Origin: Artemisia argyi
Lineage: Eukaryota; Streptophyta; Magnoliopsida; Asterales; Asteraceae
Reading direction: 5' to 3'
Length of the DNA: 64,000 nt
Assembly: GCA_030686995.1 (NCBI GenBank)
Contig: CM060708.1
Coordinates: 260,714,044-260,778,043, forward strand
Positions 32,623-42,834 of the stretch are shown in pieces. Below the pieces are notes generated by a model, which was not told where the DNA came from, did no database searches, and was given only the letters and a program-made list of their open reading frames with translations. The position numbers were made by a program, and so were the translations under genes. Within the stretch, counting starts at the first letter, position 1. Every line of letters starts with the position of its first letter.

Positions 32623-33847
32623 TCATTTGTCCATGGGGAAAGTTTGGAGATTCGGGACAACCATGGATGGTATGTCCTCTCCAATATAGTGTTTTAAACG
32701 ATGACCATTCACTTTAAGGTTAGGACCTTCGGGCTAAGATAACTCAATAGTCCTGTATGGGTATACTTTTGCAACAGTGAATGGTCCAGTCCATCGGGTT
32801 TTTAATTTCCCCGAGAAGATCTTTAACCTTGAATTGAAAAGAAGGACTCTGTCACCGACGTTGAAAATGCGGTTCTTAATCTTGGAGTCATGGATCTTCT
32901 TGTCTTTTCTTTATAGATCAAAGAGTTCTCGTAGGCTTGATCACGAAGTTCCGTTAATTCATTGAGTTGAACTTTATGGTGATCACCCACTTTATGAAGG
33001 TCGTAGTTTGCATGTTTCAAGGCCCAATAGGCTTTGTGCTCGAGCTCGATCGGTAAATGACACACTTCCCGTATACAAGCTTGTAAGGAGTACACCCGAC
33101 GGGTGTTTTGTAAGCTGTACGGAAGGCCCATAATGCATCATCTAGTTTGTCCGACCAGGAGGCACGGTTTTCACCTACTGTCCTCTCAAGAATCCGTTTT
33201 ATACCACGGTTGGAAACTTCCACTTGCCCACTTGTTTGTGGGTGATATGCGGTAGACAGACGGTGAGTTACACCATACTTAAGCATGACTTTTGCGAATT
33301 GATCATTGCAAAAGTGTGTACCGCGATCACTAATGATGGCATGGGGAATTCCAAAACGAGCAAAGAGGGATTTCAAGAATTTCACAACAACTCGGGCATC
33401 GTTGGTGGGTATGGCTTTTGCCTCAACCCATTTTGACAAATAGTCAATAGCCACGAGGATGTACTTGTTTCCACGAGAAGATGGGAATGGCCCCATAAAA
33501 TCAATGCCCCAGACGTCAAAGATTTCACAAACTTGAATGGTATTTTGTGGCATTTCGTTCTTTTGTGAAATATTTCCATGACGCTGACAAGTGTCACAAG
33601 CTTTGAGTAATTCGTGGGCATCCTTATAAATTGTGGGCCAATAGAAACCGGAGTCAAACACCTTTTTGGCGGTGTAGTCAGGACTATGGTGGCCCCCGGT
33701 GGGTCTAGCATGGCAAGCCTTGAGAATATCAGTGGCTTCCTGTCCGTAAACACATCGCCTGATGACTTGATCAGCACAGATTTTAAACAAATAGGGGTCG
33801 TCCAAGAAGTAATGTTTAACGTCTTTAAAAAATTTGTTTTTCTGTTG
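32623..33847 (-). pseudogene. integrase end of element A pol
   Basis: Minus-strand open stretch 33,805-33,017 begins [20 protein letters not shown]. It contains the His/Cys zinc-binding region ([14 protein letters not shown] ... CDTCQRHG) and the integrase core with acidic residues in WGIDFMGPF (Asp), [11 protein letters not shown] (Asp) and [11 protein letters not shown] (Glu), the D,D-35-E triad that inserts element DNA. A frame change near 33,070 shifts the C-terminal part ([20 protein letters not shown]) into another frame, and more breaks follow; the family end FPMDK and a TGA stop are at 32,623-32,625. The upstream RNase H part continues at 55,332 on the other side of element B. Confidence 0.85.
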
Positions 33848-33860
33848 GGACTCAAAAATT

Positions 33861-36800
33861 TGATTGGTGCTAAACCGTCAACCAAAGTCAACCACGGATG
33901 TGGTCAAGATGGTCAAACTGCCTAGAGTCAATGCTCCGTGGAATATAGTGTTTCCCCGGGTCGTTATGTCCCGACGAGGTGTGGATTGTAATCAAAACGG
34001 TTTCGTGATCGGGTGAATTTGAATGAAAGGGGTTTGAGATTGGTAACACTAAGGATTTATACAATGAAATAGCTTAAAGAAGCTATATGAATAAGACGGG
34101 AAAGTTATAAAAACCAGAAACGATTTAAACCTAAAACGTACACGTTTACGTTTAAATAAAACGTAAACGTACAAAATAAAACGTGAAAACGGAAATCTAA
34201 AAACACCCAGGGGGTGAAAATGACTTTTTTACAAACTAAAAGATAAAAGAAAATTTTTAGAAAAGGAAAATAAATTTTAACACTAATTAATTATTTATTA
34301 TTAATTAATTACTAATTATTACTAATTATTACCAATTTAAATAACTTAAATACAATTTAATATTATTTAAATACAAGAAAAATGAAAATAAAATTTCTAA
34401 AATTATGAAATAACTAAAAACTAATTTTAAAATTAAAAATAAGTATTTTTGTCTTTTTGTGATTTTTTATTAATTAAAAACTAATTAATTACTAATTACC
34501 TAATTAAACTATTTTAAATTAAGAAAAATAGAAAATGAACATTAAAAATTCTAGAAAAATTTCTAAAAATATTTTATAACATATAAAAGCTATAAAAATA
34601 CAAAAACTAGGTTTGACTTAATAAAAGCTAATTACGCTATTTAAAACTAATTATTAATTTATTACTAATAAAACTAATATTAAATATAATAAATACCAAA
34701 TGAAAAAATAAAAATCTGAAAAAAATTATAAATACTTTAATATATGAGGAATTTAATAAAAATATAAAATAGCTAAGTTCTTAATAAAAATATAAAAATG
34801 AAAATTAAAATTAAATTACATTAAATAAAACTATCACTTAATATTAAATTGTTTTTTCTTGATTTTTATTTTACAAACCTATTTTATACCTAAAAATAAC
34901 AAACTTTTGTGAAAACAAGTAGTATGGAACTTAAAAATAAGCTGAGAAAGCTCAATAAGCTTGGACAGTTGACTAAGTTTGACCAAGAGGCAAAATAAGC
35001 TAAAATGACCTCAAGTGGGACCCACAATGATTAAAACTGGTCTAAATAAGTTAAATGAACATACTTAAACAAGAAGAAACCAAAAAGTCTCACAGAATAA
35101 GCCAAAAAGCCACAAATAAGCACTTAGTAACTTATTTGAACTCAGAAACAGGGACAAATTTTAGGTGTGGTTTCAGGTGGGGCCCAGGGGTTCTCAGGTC
35201 AAATTATTGGTCAACAACTAAAGCCTACCAGGGGGGGTTTGAATGGAACCAAATGGGAGGTTTGTGGTCCATTGTGGAGGTGAGAAACCACCACCAAAGT
35301 GGTGGTGGTGGTGGACTGCATATCTGCTGCAGCAGTGGGTAGACAGCCCTGCAGCTGGGTTTGTGGGGGTGGTGAGGCTAAAAAAAATGGCAAAAATAAA
35401 ACAAATGTGGGAAATCAAAGATGAGGTGGTAGAGAATAAGTAACAACAAGTTTCAATGCTTAAAAGTAAACACAAAATTCAATTAAAATCCTTGAAGTTT
35501 TGGAAAAATCTGAATTGTGCAATGTTGACTTTTGTAAAAAACTTGGTTACTTGACTAAAATGAAGTTTAATTGAGCCTAGATGATTTAATATGATGTAAA
35601 AAGCTATATTACAACTTTACTAAGCTAAATTAACAGATTTATAACTAAAATGAAGATCCTTACATCCTATCTCCTAACAGTTAACAGTAGGTTCAATTTT
35701 AGAGGGGAGTTTGACTTTTTAATGAAAAACCTAAGTATTATGTGACTTATATGAGCTAATCTATCATACTAGGGCATGTCTCAACTGAATTTAACAACTA
35801 AAGCTACTCACCTCACTATGCAATTAACACATCCAAACACCCCTTCATTGTGTGACTGTTTTTGAGTTTTAAGTGGGATAAGCCCCTAACTAAAATTCCA
35901 CTGATTCAACTAGTTTAGATAAGCTATAATGACTTAATGCAACCTAAAATTACCACTAAAGGACACTGCAATGAAGTATATCAGTTTGAGCCAATTTTAG
36001 ATTAAAAATGCACAACTTCACTAAGAGCAAATCTAATGAACAACACTCAAATCACAAGCATTCAATAGTCTCAATAGTACCAAATAAGTATAAGTACACT
36101 TAATAAGCAATGGCTACAGTAAAAAAAACATAAGAATCTGATACTTGGCTTACAAGTGATCTCAATTGGAGGAACAGTGAACCAAGGAATGAAATCTCCT
36201 CCTATACCTTCCAAATAAGCTTATTTGAGCTTAATAGTGAACTCCTCAACCAAGAAACAACCCCATGAATCCTTCTGAATCAGCTTATCATTCTATACCC
36301 CAGGTTGACTTTCATTGACTATTTGGACAAATCAATTAAAACTTGAAGTAAACACTATCTAAACTCTCAATAAGTTATTGCTAAGCTTATATGAGCTTAC
36401 TGGAACAAACACCAACAACTCTTATCAGCATAAGATTGAAATGAGTTTTTTTTAACCAAAAAAAATGCAAATTCTAAATTTTTCAAAAGGAACTTGAATT
36501 TCTCATTAAATAAAGTTTAGATTACACTGGAATTAAAGGTTACAACTATTTTGAAGCAGAAATGATAATTAAAAATTGAATTACAATAATAACGACACAC
36601 TTAGCTAAACTATAACTACTACTACTCTACACACTGGATCTTCTCATCTTTTTCTTTATATAAACAGTTCCTGGAGGCTTCCTCTTTCATTCACACACAT
36701 TTGTGACCATTGGATTAGAGCTTTGAATCTTGGCCGTTTAATTTTACTTTTGGCGGGAAAGATGACTTTGGCAGGTTGTGGATTGCTTGGAGTATTGTGG

Positions 36801-37763
36801 GATCATTGAATGGGTTTTGGAATGTTGTGGTTTGGAAGGGAACAAGGAGTGGGTTTGGCTGAGAAGAGGAGGGGGAGGTGTGGAGTATTGCAGTGGAGAA
36901 CCAGGCAAGTGGAAGGGGGTGATATGTTTGACTTTGAGGTTTGACTGAGAAGGAATAAAAAAAAACGGGGTGAGTTATAATTTTGTGGTGGTGGGCTGGT
37001 TGTTTGGTGGATCAGGTTTGGAGAGTGGGCTTGGGAGTGAGATGGGCCAAGGGGTTATAAGGTGTGTTTGTTGGGTTTGGTTTAATGGGTAAATTAAATA
37101 AGGGTCCGTTTGATTTGTAACTAAAATTCACAAGGACCATTTTTGTAATTTACCAAAGTTGAGGCCCTGAAATGTAACTTTCCAAATTTAATCACAAGGA
37201 CTATAATTGTCACATGTGAATAACATAAGGACCAAAATTATAATTTTCCAAAATTTGAAACCCCGAGGACCAAAATTGATATTTTTCAAAGTTTAGGGGT
37301 TAATTTTGCCAATATGTGAAAAACTTTTATCCAAGGACCAAATTTGAACATTTTTGAACTTCCAAGGACTAAAAATGATTTTTCATCCAAAAATATCCCA
37401 CCAGGGACCAAATCTGCCAATTTATGAAACTCCAGGGACCAAACTGTAAATTTCCAAAACTTTTCCAATTTTTCACCAAAGGACTAAATATGACAACTTA
37501 TGATTTCAAAATGACCTTTGGTGATAATTTTCCATATTTTGAATATCCAGGGACTAGTTTTGTCATTTTTTGAAAGTTGGGGGACTGAAACTGCCAATTT
37601 TGCCAACTTTGTGCGTTTTTCATTTGTTTTTGCTCATTTTGCATCTAAAACATATAAAACACAATTTTGAAATATCTTTAGTATTTTGATGCATTTCTGA
37701 GTGTTTTTGTATGTTTTGCAGTTCAGATTAGACAAAAAATGATGAGTGTTTGAGCACTCATCA
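33861..37763 (-). repeat. 3' LTR of element B
   Basis: Starts TGATTGGTGC and ends GCACTCATCA on the plus strand, 3,903 bp. Minus-strand TATA box TTTATATAAA at 36,655-36,664. In the first 654 bp I count roughly 13 differences from the other LTR copy. Confidence 0.9.
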
Positions 37764-37776
37764 ATCCCCCACACTA
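37764..37776 (-). other. polypurine tract of element B
   Basis: ATCCCCCACACTA follows the LTR directly; on the minus strand it reads TAGTGTGGGGGAT before the LTR, the usual place for plus-strand priming. The same tract occurs in A at 31,878. Confidence 0.75.
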
Positions 37777-37780
37777 AATT

Positions 37781-38210
37781 ATTGCTAGTCCCTAGCAATA
37801 ACTGTTTTGAAAACTTGATGGATTTCAAACTCTTTACCAAAAGCCATCACTTCTGGAGTAGCCAGGTGTAAGAACTGTGGCACACCTGATAACCGTGTGA
37901 TTTTGAGCAAACCACCAGCTGTAAACGGATTTGATTAGTCTTTACCAAAAGCCGTTTGCTTCTGAACTAGCCAACTCTTGATGGAATAGTCAACATCTTG
38001 GTGAGCTGATTACCAATTATGGATTTTCCACTGCCTTTACCACAAGCCATAATCTTGTGGGCTAGCCAACTCATTTGCTTTTAGGGAGTTGAGGAACCAT
38101 ACAATTTTGGGCAAATTGCAAGCCGTCAACGGATTTGAGATGTCTTTACCAAGAGCCGTTTGCTCCTGGACTAGCCAGTCCCTTTTGTCGGTTAGACAAG
38201 GCGGACTGAT
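37781..38210 (-). other. hairpin array of element B next to the 3' LTR
   Basis: Four major units share the inner phrase TCTTTACCA(A/C)AAG and the tail CTTCTGGACTAGCC or variants but have different, complementary stems: TGATGG/CCATCA (37,816/37,844), AAACGG/CCGTTT (37,923/37,952), ATTATGG/CCATAAT (38,016/38,047), AACGG/CCGTT (38,128/38,156). Further stems: ATTGCTA/TAGCAAT (37,781/37,793), CAGGTGT/ACACCTG (37,863-37,888), TTGGT/ACCAA (37,998-38,016), CAATTT/AAATTG (38,102/38,113). The array is transcribed from the minus strand as 3' untranslated RNA of B. Confidence 0.8.
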
Positions 38211-38317
38211 AACCACAAAAAATTTTGAGCTCCAGTGAAAAAATTTTTAAAAATTTTGGTCAAAAACGGGGGTATAAGATAGTAAAATGTGATAAAACTC
38301 GCTAGAATAGCGAAATA

Positions 38318-38342
38318 CCCCCCCCCCCCCCCCCCCCCCCCC
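38318..38342. repeat. 25-base C homopolymer
   Basis: The matching place in A (32,355) has only five C. This is an expanded copy of the internal polypurine-like tract, or an assembly artefact. Confidence 0.9.
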
Positions 38343-38564
38343 ACACTTAGGATGAATATTGTCCTCAATATTCAAAGTCCCGGCTACTATGCCGACATTT
38401 TGAACGTAAAAGGGCAATATTACAAGCTAAGCGTGGAAAACACCATTTTGTATTTTCACTTTTGTAATCATAGCATGGGTGACTCCCCCACACTTAGGGT
38501 GAAAACCCTATATGAATGCTACTGTTTTTGTTTACTGAGTGGCTAGCTTGACTCGCCCCCGAAT

Positions 38565-40379
38565 TCATTTTTCCTTGGGGAAGCATGATGTGGAAGAAGC
38601 AATCTCAATCGGACTTTCATTCAAGATGTTTGGATAAACATTTGAAGCACGTGAAAGTTCCACACCGATGAGATAAGTATCCGGCTCAAGATAATGATAC
38701 ATGAAAATGCCGGGATCAAAGATAGTGTCTTCATTCCCGAAGGAGTGAAGAAGAGAAGAAGTCACCTTATAGGTGAAGAAAAGGAAGAAAACCATGATGA
38801 AAATCATGAGTTTATCTTCTTCCTCAAGAGGAGGCTCAATAGCCTGAGTTTGGATTTCAAAGGGTAAGCTCGTAAACAACCCGGGAGGGTGGGTGGGAAT
38901 TTGCAAATCCTCATGATTGAGTGCATCTCCCCCCGGGCTATCAAACTCCGGAGGAGTCATGATATGATGAGTGAGTTCACCGGAGAACTCCTCATGAAGA
39001 GAATTATTCACAAGATGTGAATCTGTGAATTCGTGTTCCGGAATAGACTCATCACAATCCTCATTCTGAATATCAAAGAGTGGATTATCAGAAATCAAAG
39101 TGAATTCAGATTCGAATTCAAATAGAGGATTGGTGAGAGTAGTATTGAATGTTTCGGGAACAAAGTGATTATTATTCTCTATTGGACTGTTGGGATCAGA
39201 AGTGAGTGGTGGATCATGATATAGGAGACTTTCAATTTCTCCCAGATCGGCTTCGAAGTCAAGGAGACCATCATCACTTTCCAATGAAAGTGGATTGATG
39301 TGAGTAAGCTCATCAGCGAACTCCTCAAGAAGAGGATCAACATCAGACGGAGGGAGTGATGCCTCAATATACTCAATGTCTCCATGAGATGTACAATCAT
39401 CATTAAAATCTGAGAAAGTCTCAAAATGATCGTTTGAACACTCAAGAGGGGAAGGAATATCACACATATCATCCAAAGTTCCCTGTGACTCTCCTGGGAT
39501 TGGGACAAGGATCTCAACACTAGACTTTATTAATTCGTCCAATTCCTTATTAGGAACAGTGTCAAGATGCTCATCCCCCATGTTTAGAGAGTGAGTGTGA
39601 ACTTCGGGTGTGATAAGAGTGGGTTGAGATGGAATCTCAACTGATGGAATCTCATCTGATGAACTTGATGAAGTTTTATAAAATTCAAGGATGTCAAATG
39701 TATCCTCATCATCACTGTCATCAGGAATAAAACGGAACAAAGAGCTAGATTTGGCTGCTTTTTCTCTTGCAATTAATTCCCAAATAGATTTTTCATAGGC
39801 ATCTTGGGCATTTATTCTAGCAGCCTGCTCTTCAGCAAGCAATTCTTTCATGGATTTTTGATGAGTGTGTCTTTGGGCAAAGTCTTGAACTAAACCCTTA
39901 AGCTCATCAACGATTTTCATCATATTTTGCATTTCTGGAAGAAGTGCTTGATTCATATCGTACTGTGGAGGTTGGTCGTAATAAGGTGTGTCAAAATTGT
40001 CACAAGGATATGGATTACCCGTTTGACAATCTGAGCTGAAGTGTGGACCTCCACAGTAATCACAACAGTAAAACTGATGTGGTTGTGGGTTGTATGTGTT
40101 TGAGTTATAATTGTTATCAGGAAACTGCTCATAGACAAGCGTGTTTCCCGATTGACAATCGGAACTGTAATGTGAACCACCACAGTACTCACAACAGTAA
40201 AACTGTTGAGACTGATGGTGTGGCAGCTGGTGGAATAAATCAGTCGTGTCATGGTAGGAATAGGGATCTTGGTTATAGACAGACCCGTTTCCTGACTCTA
40301 CCATGCCACAACCGGGGCAATTACCACCATTATAAGAACTACCACACCACTGGCAAACCAGAAAGTGTGGATGAGACAT
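38565..40379 (-). CDS. element B accessory protein, zinc knuckles plus C-terminal hydrophobic segment
   Basis: An intact 604-residue frame from ATG 40,379 to TGA 38,565. N-terminal: a C-x2-C-x8-C-x2-C motif (residues 9-24) and two short zinc knuckles CEYCGGSHYSSDC (63-75) and CDYCGGPHFSSDC (106-118), both C-x2-C-x3-H-x4-C as in the gag of element C. A helical stretch (LLAEEQAARINAQDAYEKSI) follows, then a long acidic Asp/Glu/Ser-rich region (with NKELDELIKSSVEILVPIPG), a hydrophobic segment at about 524-544 (LMIFIMVFFLFFTYKV) and a short tail ending FPKEK. I recognise it as a recurrent Asteraceae retroelement ORF; its function is unknown. RNA binding by the knuckles is plausible; membrane insertion is a guess. 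The stop and following sequence are homologous to the end of A's pol gene. Confidence 0.75.
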   Translation of the reverse strand: MSHPHFLVCQWCGSSYNGGNCPGCGMVESGNGSVYNQDPYSYHDTTDLFHQLPHHQSQQFYCCEYCGGSHYSSDCQSGNTLVYEQFPDNNYNSNTYNPQPHQFYCCDYCGGPHFSSDCQTGNPYPCDNFDTPYYDQPPQYDMNQALLPEMQNMMKIVDELKGLVQDFAQRHTHQKSMKELLAEEQAARINAQDAYEKSIWELIAREKAAKSSSLFRFIPDDSDDEDTFDILEFYKTSSSSSDEIPSVEIPSQPTLITPEVHTHSLNMGDEHLDTVPNKELDELIKSSVEILVPIPGESQGTLDDMCDIPSPLECSNDHFETFSDFNDDCTSHGDIEYIEASLPPSDVDPLLEEFADELTHINPLSLESDDGLLDFEADLGEIESLLYHDPPLTSDPNSPIENNNHFVPETFNTTLTNPLFEFESEFTLISDNPLFDIQNEDCDESIPEHEFTDSHLVNNSLHEEFSGELTHHIMTPPEFDSPGGDALNHEDLQIPTHPPGLFTSLPFEIQTQAIEPPLEEEDKLMIFIMVFFLFFTYKVTSSLLHSFGNEDTIFDPGIFMYHYLEPDTYLIGVELSRASNVYPNILNESPIEIASSTSCFPKEK

Positions 40380-40654
40380 AGAAAGAATCAAAAGGTTTGG
40401 GAGGGGTAGGGATGAAGAATCAAAGATGTGATAGGGTTAAGGTGAATATTTTTGGGTTTTTGGAAATACATTTTGTACAAATGAGAAAGAAAATGTTTTT
40501 GTGTTTTTTGTGTTCGTTGAAAACTTGATTTAAAAAGTTTTCGAGAACGGTTTTGTTTTGATAATGAGAAAATATGAACAAAGGATGGATAAATGTACAA
40601 TGGAACGAATTCCAAAATCACTAATCAGAAAAACCATTTAGAAAACGCACACAA
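40380..40654 (-). other. leader of element B
   Basis: Non-coding stretch between primer site and ATG on the minus strand. No splice sites or uORFs stand out. Confidence 0.5.
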
Positions 40655-40674
40655 CCTCCCCGGCAGCGGCGCCA
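40655..40674 (-). other. primer binding site of element B
   Basis: Minus-strand TGGCGCCGCTGCCGGGGAGG, the tRNA-Asp-type site of Athila-lineage elements. It is separated from the LTR start at 40,681 by AATTTT. Confidence 0.85.
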
Positions 40675-40680
40675 AAAATT

Positions 40681-41334
40681 TGATTGGTGCTAAACCGTCA
40701 ACCAAAGTCAACCACGGATGTGGTCAAGATGGTCAAACTGCCTAGAGTCAATGTTCCGTGGAATATAGTGTTTCCCCGGGTCGTTATGTCCCGACGAGGT
40801 GTGGATTGTAATCAAAACGGTTTCGTGATCGGGTGAATTTGAATGAAAAGGGGTTTGAGATTGGTAACACTAAGGATTTATACAATGAAATAGCTTAAAT
40901 AAGCTATATGAATAACACGGGAAAGTTACAAAAACCAGAAACGATTTAAACCTAAAACGTATACGTTTACGTTTAAATAAAACGTAAACGTACAAAATAA
41001 AACGTGAAAACGGAAATCTGAAAACACCCAGGGGTGAAAATGACTTTTTTATAAACTAAAAGATAAAAGAAAATTTTTAGAAAAGGAAAATAAATTTTAA
41101 CACTAATAAATTATTTATTATTAATTAATTACTAATTATTACTAATTATTACCAATTTAAATAACTTAAATACAATTTAGTATTATTTAAATACTAGAAA
41201 AATGAAAATAAAATTTCTAAAATTATAAAATAACTAAAAACTAATTTTAAAATTAAAAATAAGTATTTTTGTCTTTTTGTGATTTTTTATTAATTAAAAA
41301 CTAATTAATTACTAATTACCTAATTAAACTATTT
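40681..41334 (-). repeat. 5' LTR of element B, left piece
   Basis: Matches 33,861-34,514, then is interrupted by the copia element; continues at 52,070. Confidence 0.9.
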
Positions 41335-41745
41335 TGTTAATACAAATATCGCCTAAAAACGTTATTTATATTTTACGATCTTTGCTAAGTTTTGTTAATG
41401 ACAAAGTATGAAGTTTAGCTATAAGTAAATCATCACTTTAAGTGTTGAAGTCTTGTTTAACTAAGGTTAACATTTCCTTTTAAACAAAACATTGTGTTTA
41501 TTTCTTAAACTAAAATGAGTCTTGTCACATCATGTTTGTTTCTTTATATAGTAAGGTCACATCACATTTAGGGCAAGTTTTGTCATGATGCATTTATGGA
41601 AAGAAATGTGTTTGACTAACTTTGTTGTTGCTTGCAAGCTTTGTATTTGACTTGATTTAAGTGATGTGACATTGTTTGGTTGCTAGGAGTTATGAGACAA
41701 GACCTTGTTTGGTTTGCAAGATTTATTGCAAAACCAACTACAGCC

Positions 41746-41832
41746 CTGGCGGTACCCTGGGGGTACACGGGCGGAACCCTTTTGAGGGGTCCGCCTGATC
41801 CGCCAGACCTGCAGTGTTGTTTGCTATAAATA
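41746..41832 (+). promoter_or_regulatory. three-way-junction palindrome and TATA box of the copia 5' LTR
   Basis: Outer arms CTGGCGG (41,746-41,752) and CCGCCAG (41,800-41,806) enclose two inner hairpins: GTACCC/GGGTAC (41,752/41,761) and GGCGGAACCC/GGGTCCGCC (41,770/41,787, one bulge). TATAAATA follows at 41,825. The same block is in the 3' LTR (about 51,044-51,130). Confidence 0.75.
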
Positions 41833-42129
41833 CCAAGCCATAACTTGATTTTTGGCTAACCCTTTTAGGACATATATTCACATACTCTCTCAACTAACTC
41901 AGTAACCTTTTGATTTGTGATTCTCTTATGTAGCAAGGGACTTCACAAGATCATTCAAGAAGTTACAAACTTCAACTCTAAAGTTGCAAGTCTTGATAGC
42001 TTGGTCATGTATGAGCTTTGATAGTTTGTACTTCATATGTGTCATGTATATAGAAGTAAGTGGTTAGTATTTTAGGCCTCAAAATACGTAGTGTGTCGGG
42101 AGTTGTTGTACCCTTGTAAAAGAACTAAC

Positions 42130-42265
42130 GGGAGTGGTTGTACCCTTGGAAAAGAACTCGACATCTAGCTTAGTGTCGGTAAAAGTGTAAGCGATGAATG
42201 GGAGTGGTTGTACCCTTGTAAAAGAACTCGACATCTAGCTTAGTGTCGGTAAAAGTGTAAGCGAC
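42130..42265 (+). repeat. 70-bp tandem duplication in the copia LTR
   Basis: GGGAGTGGTTGTACCCTTG to GTAAGCGA occurs twice, with a partial third copy just upstream (from about 42,098). The 3' LTR has the same arrangement. Confidence 0.85.
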
Positions 42266-42768
42266 GTTGTAAAGGTTTTCTCCGCCGGTGAAAGGAGCTT
42301 GTTGATTAGTGCTTATAACTCTCGAGTTGGAAACTCGGGGCGTGGATGTAGGGCAAGGAAAAAGAGTCCTTGTAGCCGAACCACGATAAACAATCGTGTT
42401 GTGGTTTGATCGTTTCTTTCTTTATCTTTGCTTATTACATGTTGTCTTTTAGTTATAATTGCTAATCACATATAAAGCTTTCCAAAAGAATTAAAACAAG
42501 TAAAGTTGTATTTATATCTTGAAACAAATGTAAAGCTTTTCAAAGAACTAAAACAAGCAAAGTTAGGATCATCACAAGTAAAGCTTTTCAAAGTATGAAA
42601 CAAGTAAAGTTAGAATTGTTATTCACATGAAAAGCTTTTCAAAGAATCAAACATACAAAGTTGTGTTTATATATTTAAACAAACGTAAAGTTTCTAAAAG
42701 GATATTTAAGCTAAATAAGAATTGAAAAAGCGGTAAACTATTCAACCCCCCTTCTAGTTTTCCACAAT

Positions 42769-42781
42769 TGGCATCAGGAGC
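42769..42781 (+). other. primer binding site of the copia element
   Basis: TGGCATCAGGAGC, two bases after the LTR, close to the initiator-Met tRNA site TGGTATCAGAGC used by most plant copia elements. Confidence 0.8.
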
Positions 42782-42834
42782 TACGTTACTCAAGATCTTT
42801 AAAATAGAATGTATTTTAAAACTTGGATCGATCC

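Larger units (their letters stand above)
41335..42766 (+). repeat. 5' LTR of the copia element
   Basis: Pairs with 50,633-52,064 at the same length. It contains the palindromic block 41,746-41,806, TATAAATA at 41,825, and a 70-bp tandem duplication at 42,130-42,265. Confidence 0.95.

Noticed and set aside
33614..33925. Plus-strand frame over the integrase
   Set aside because: Antisense shadow of A's pol; no known family.
35055..35342. 95-residue frame repeated at 52,614-52,901
   Set aside because: Both lie at the same place in the two LTR copies of element B, antisense to the element, and end in a simple-repeat region that differs by indels; repetition only reflects the LTR pair.
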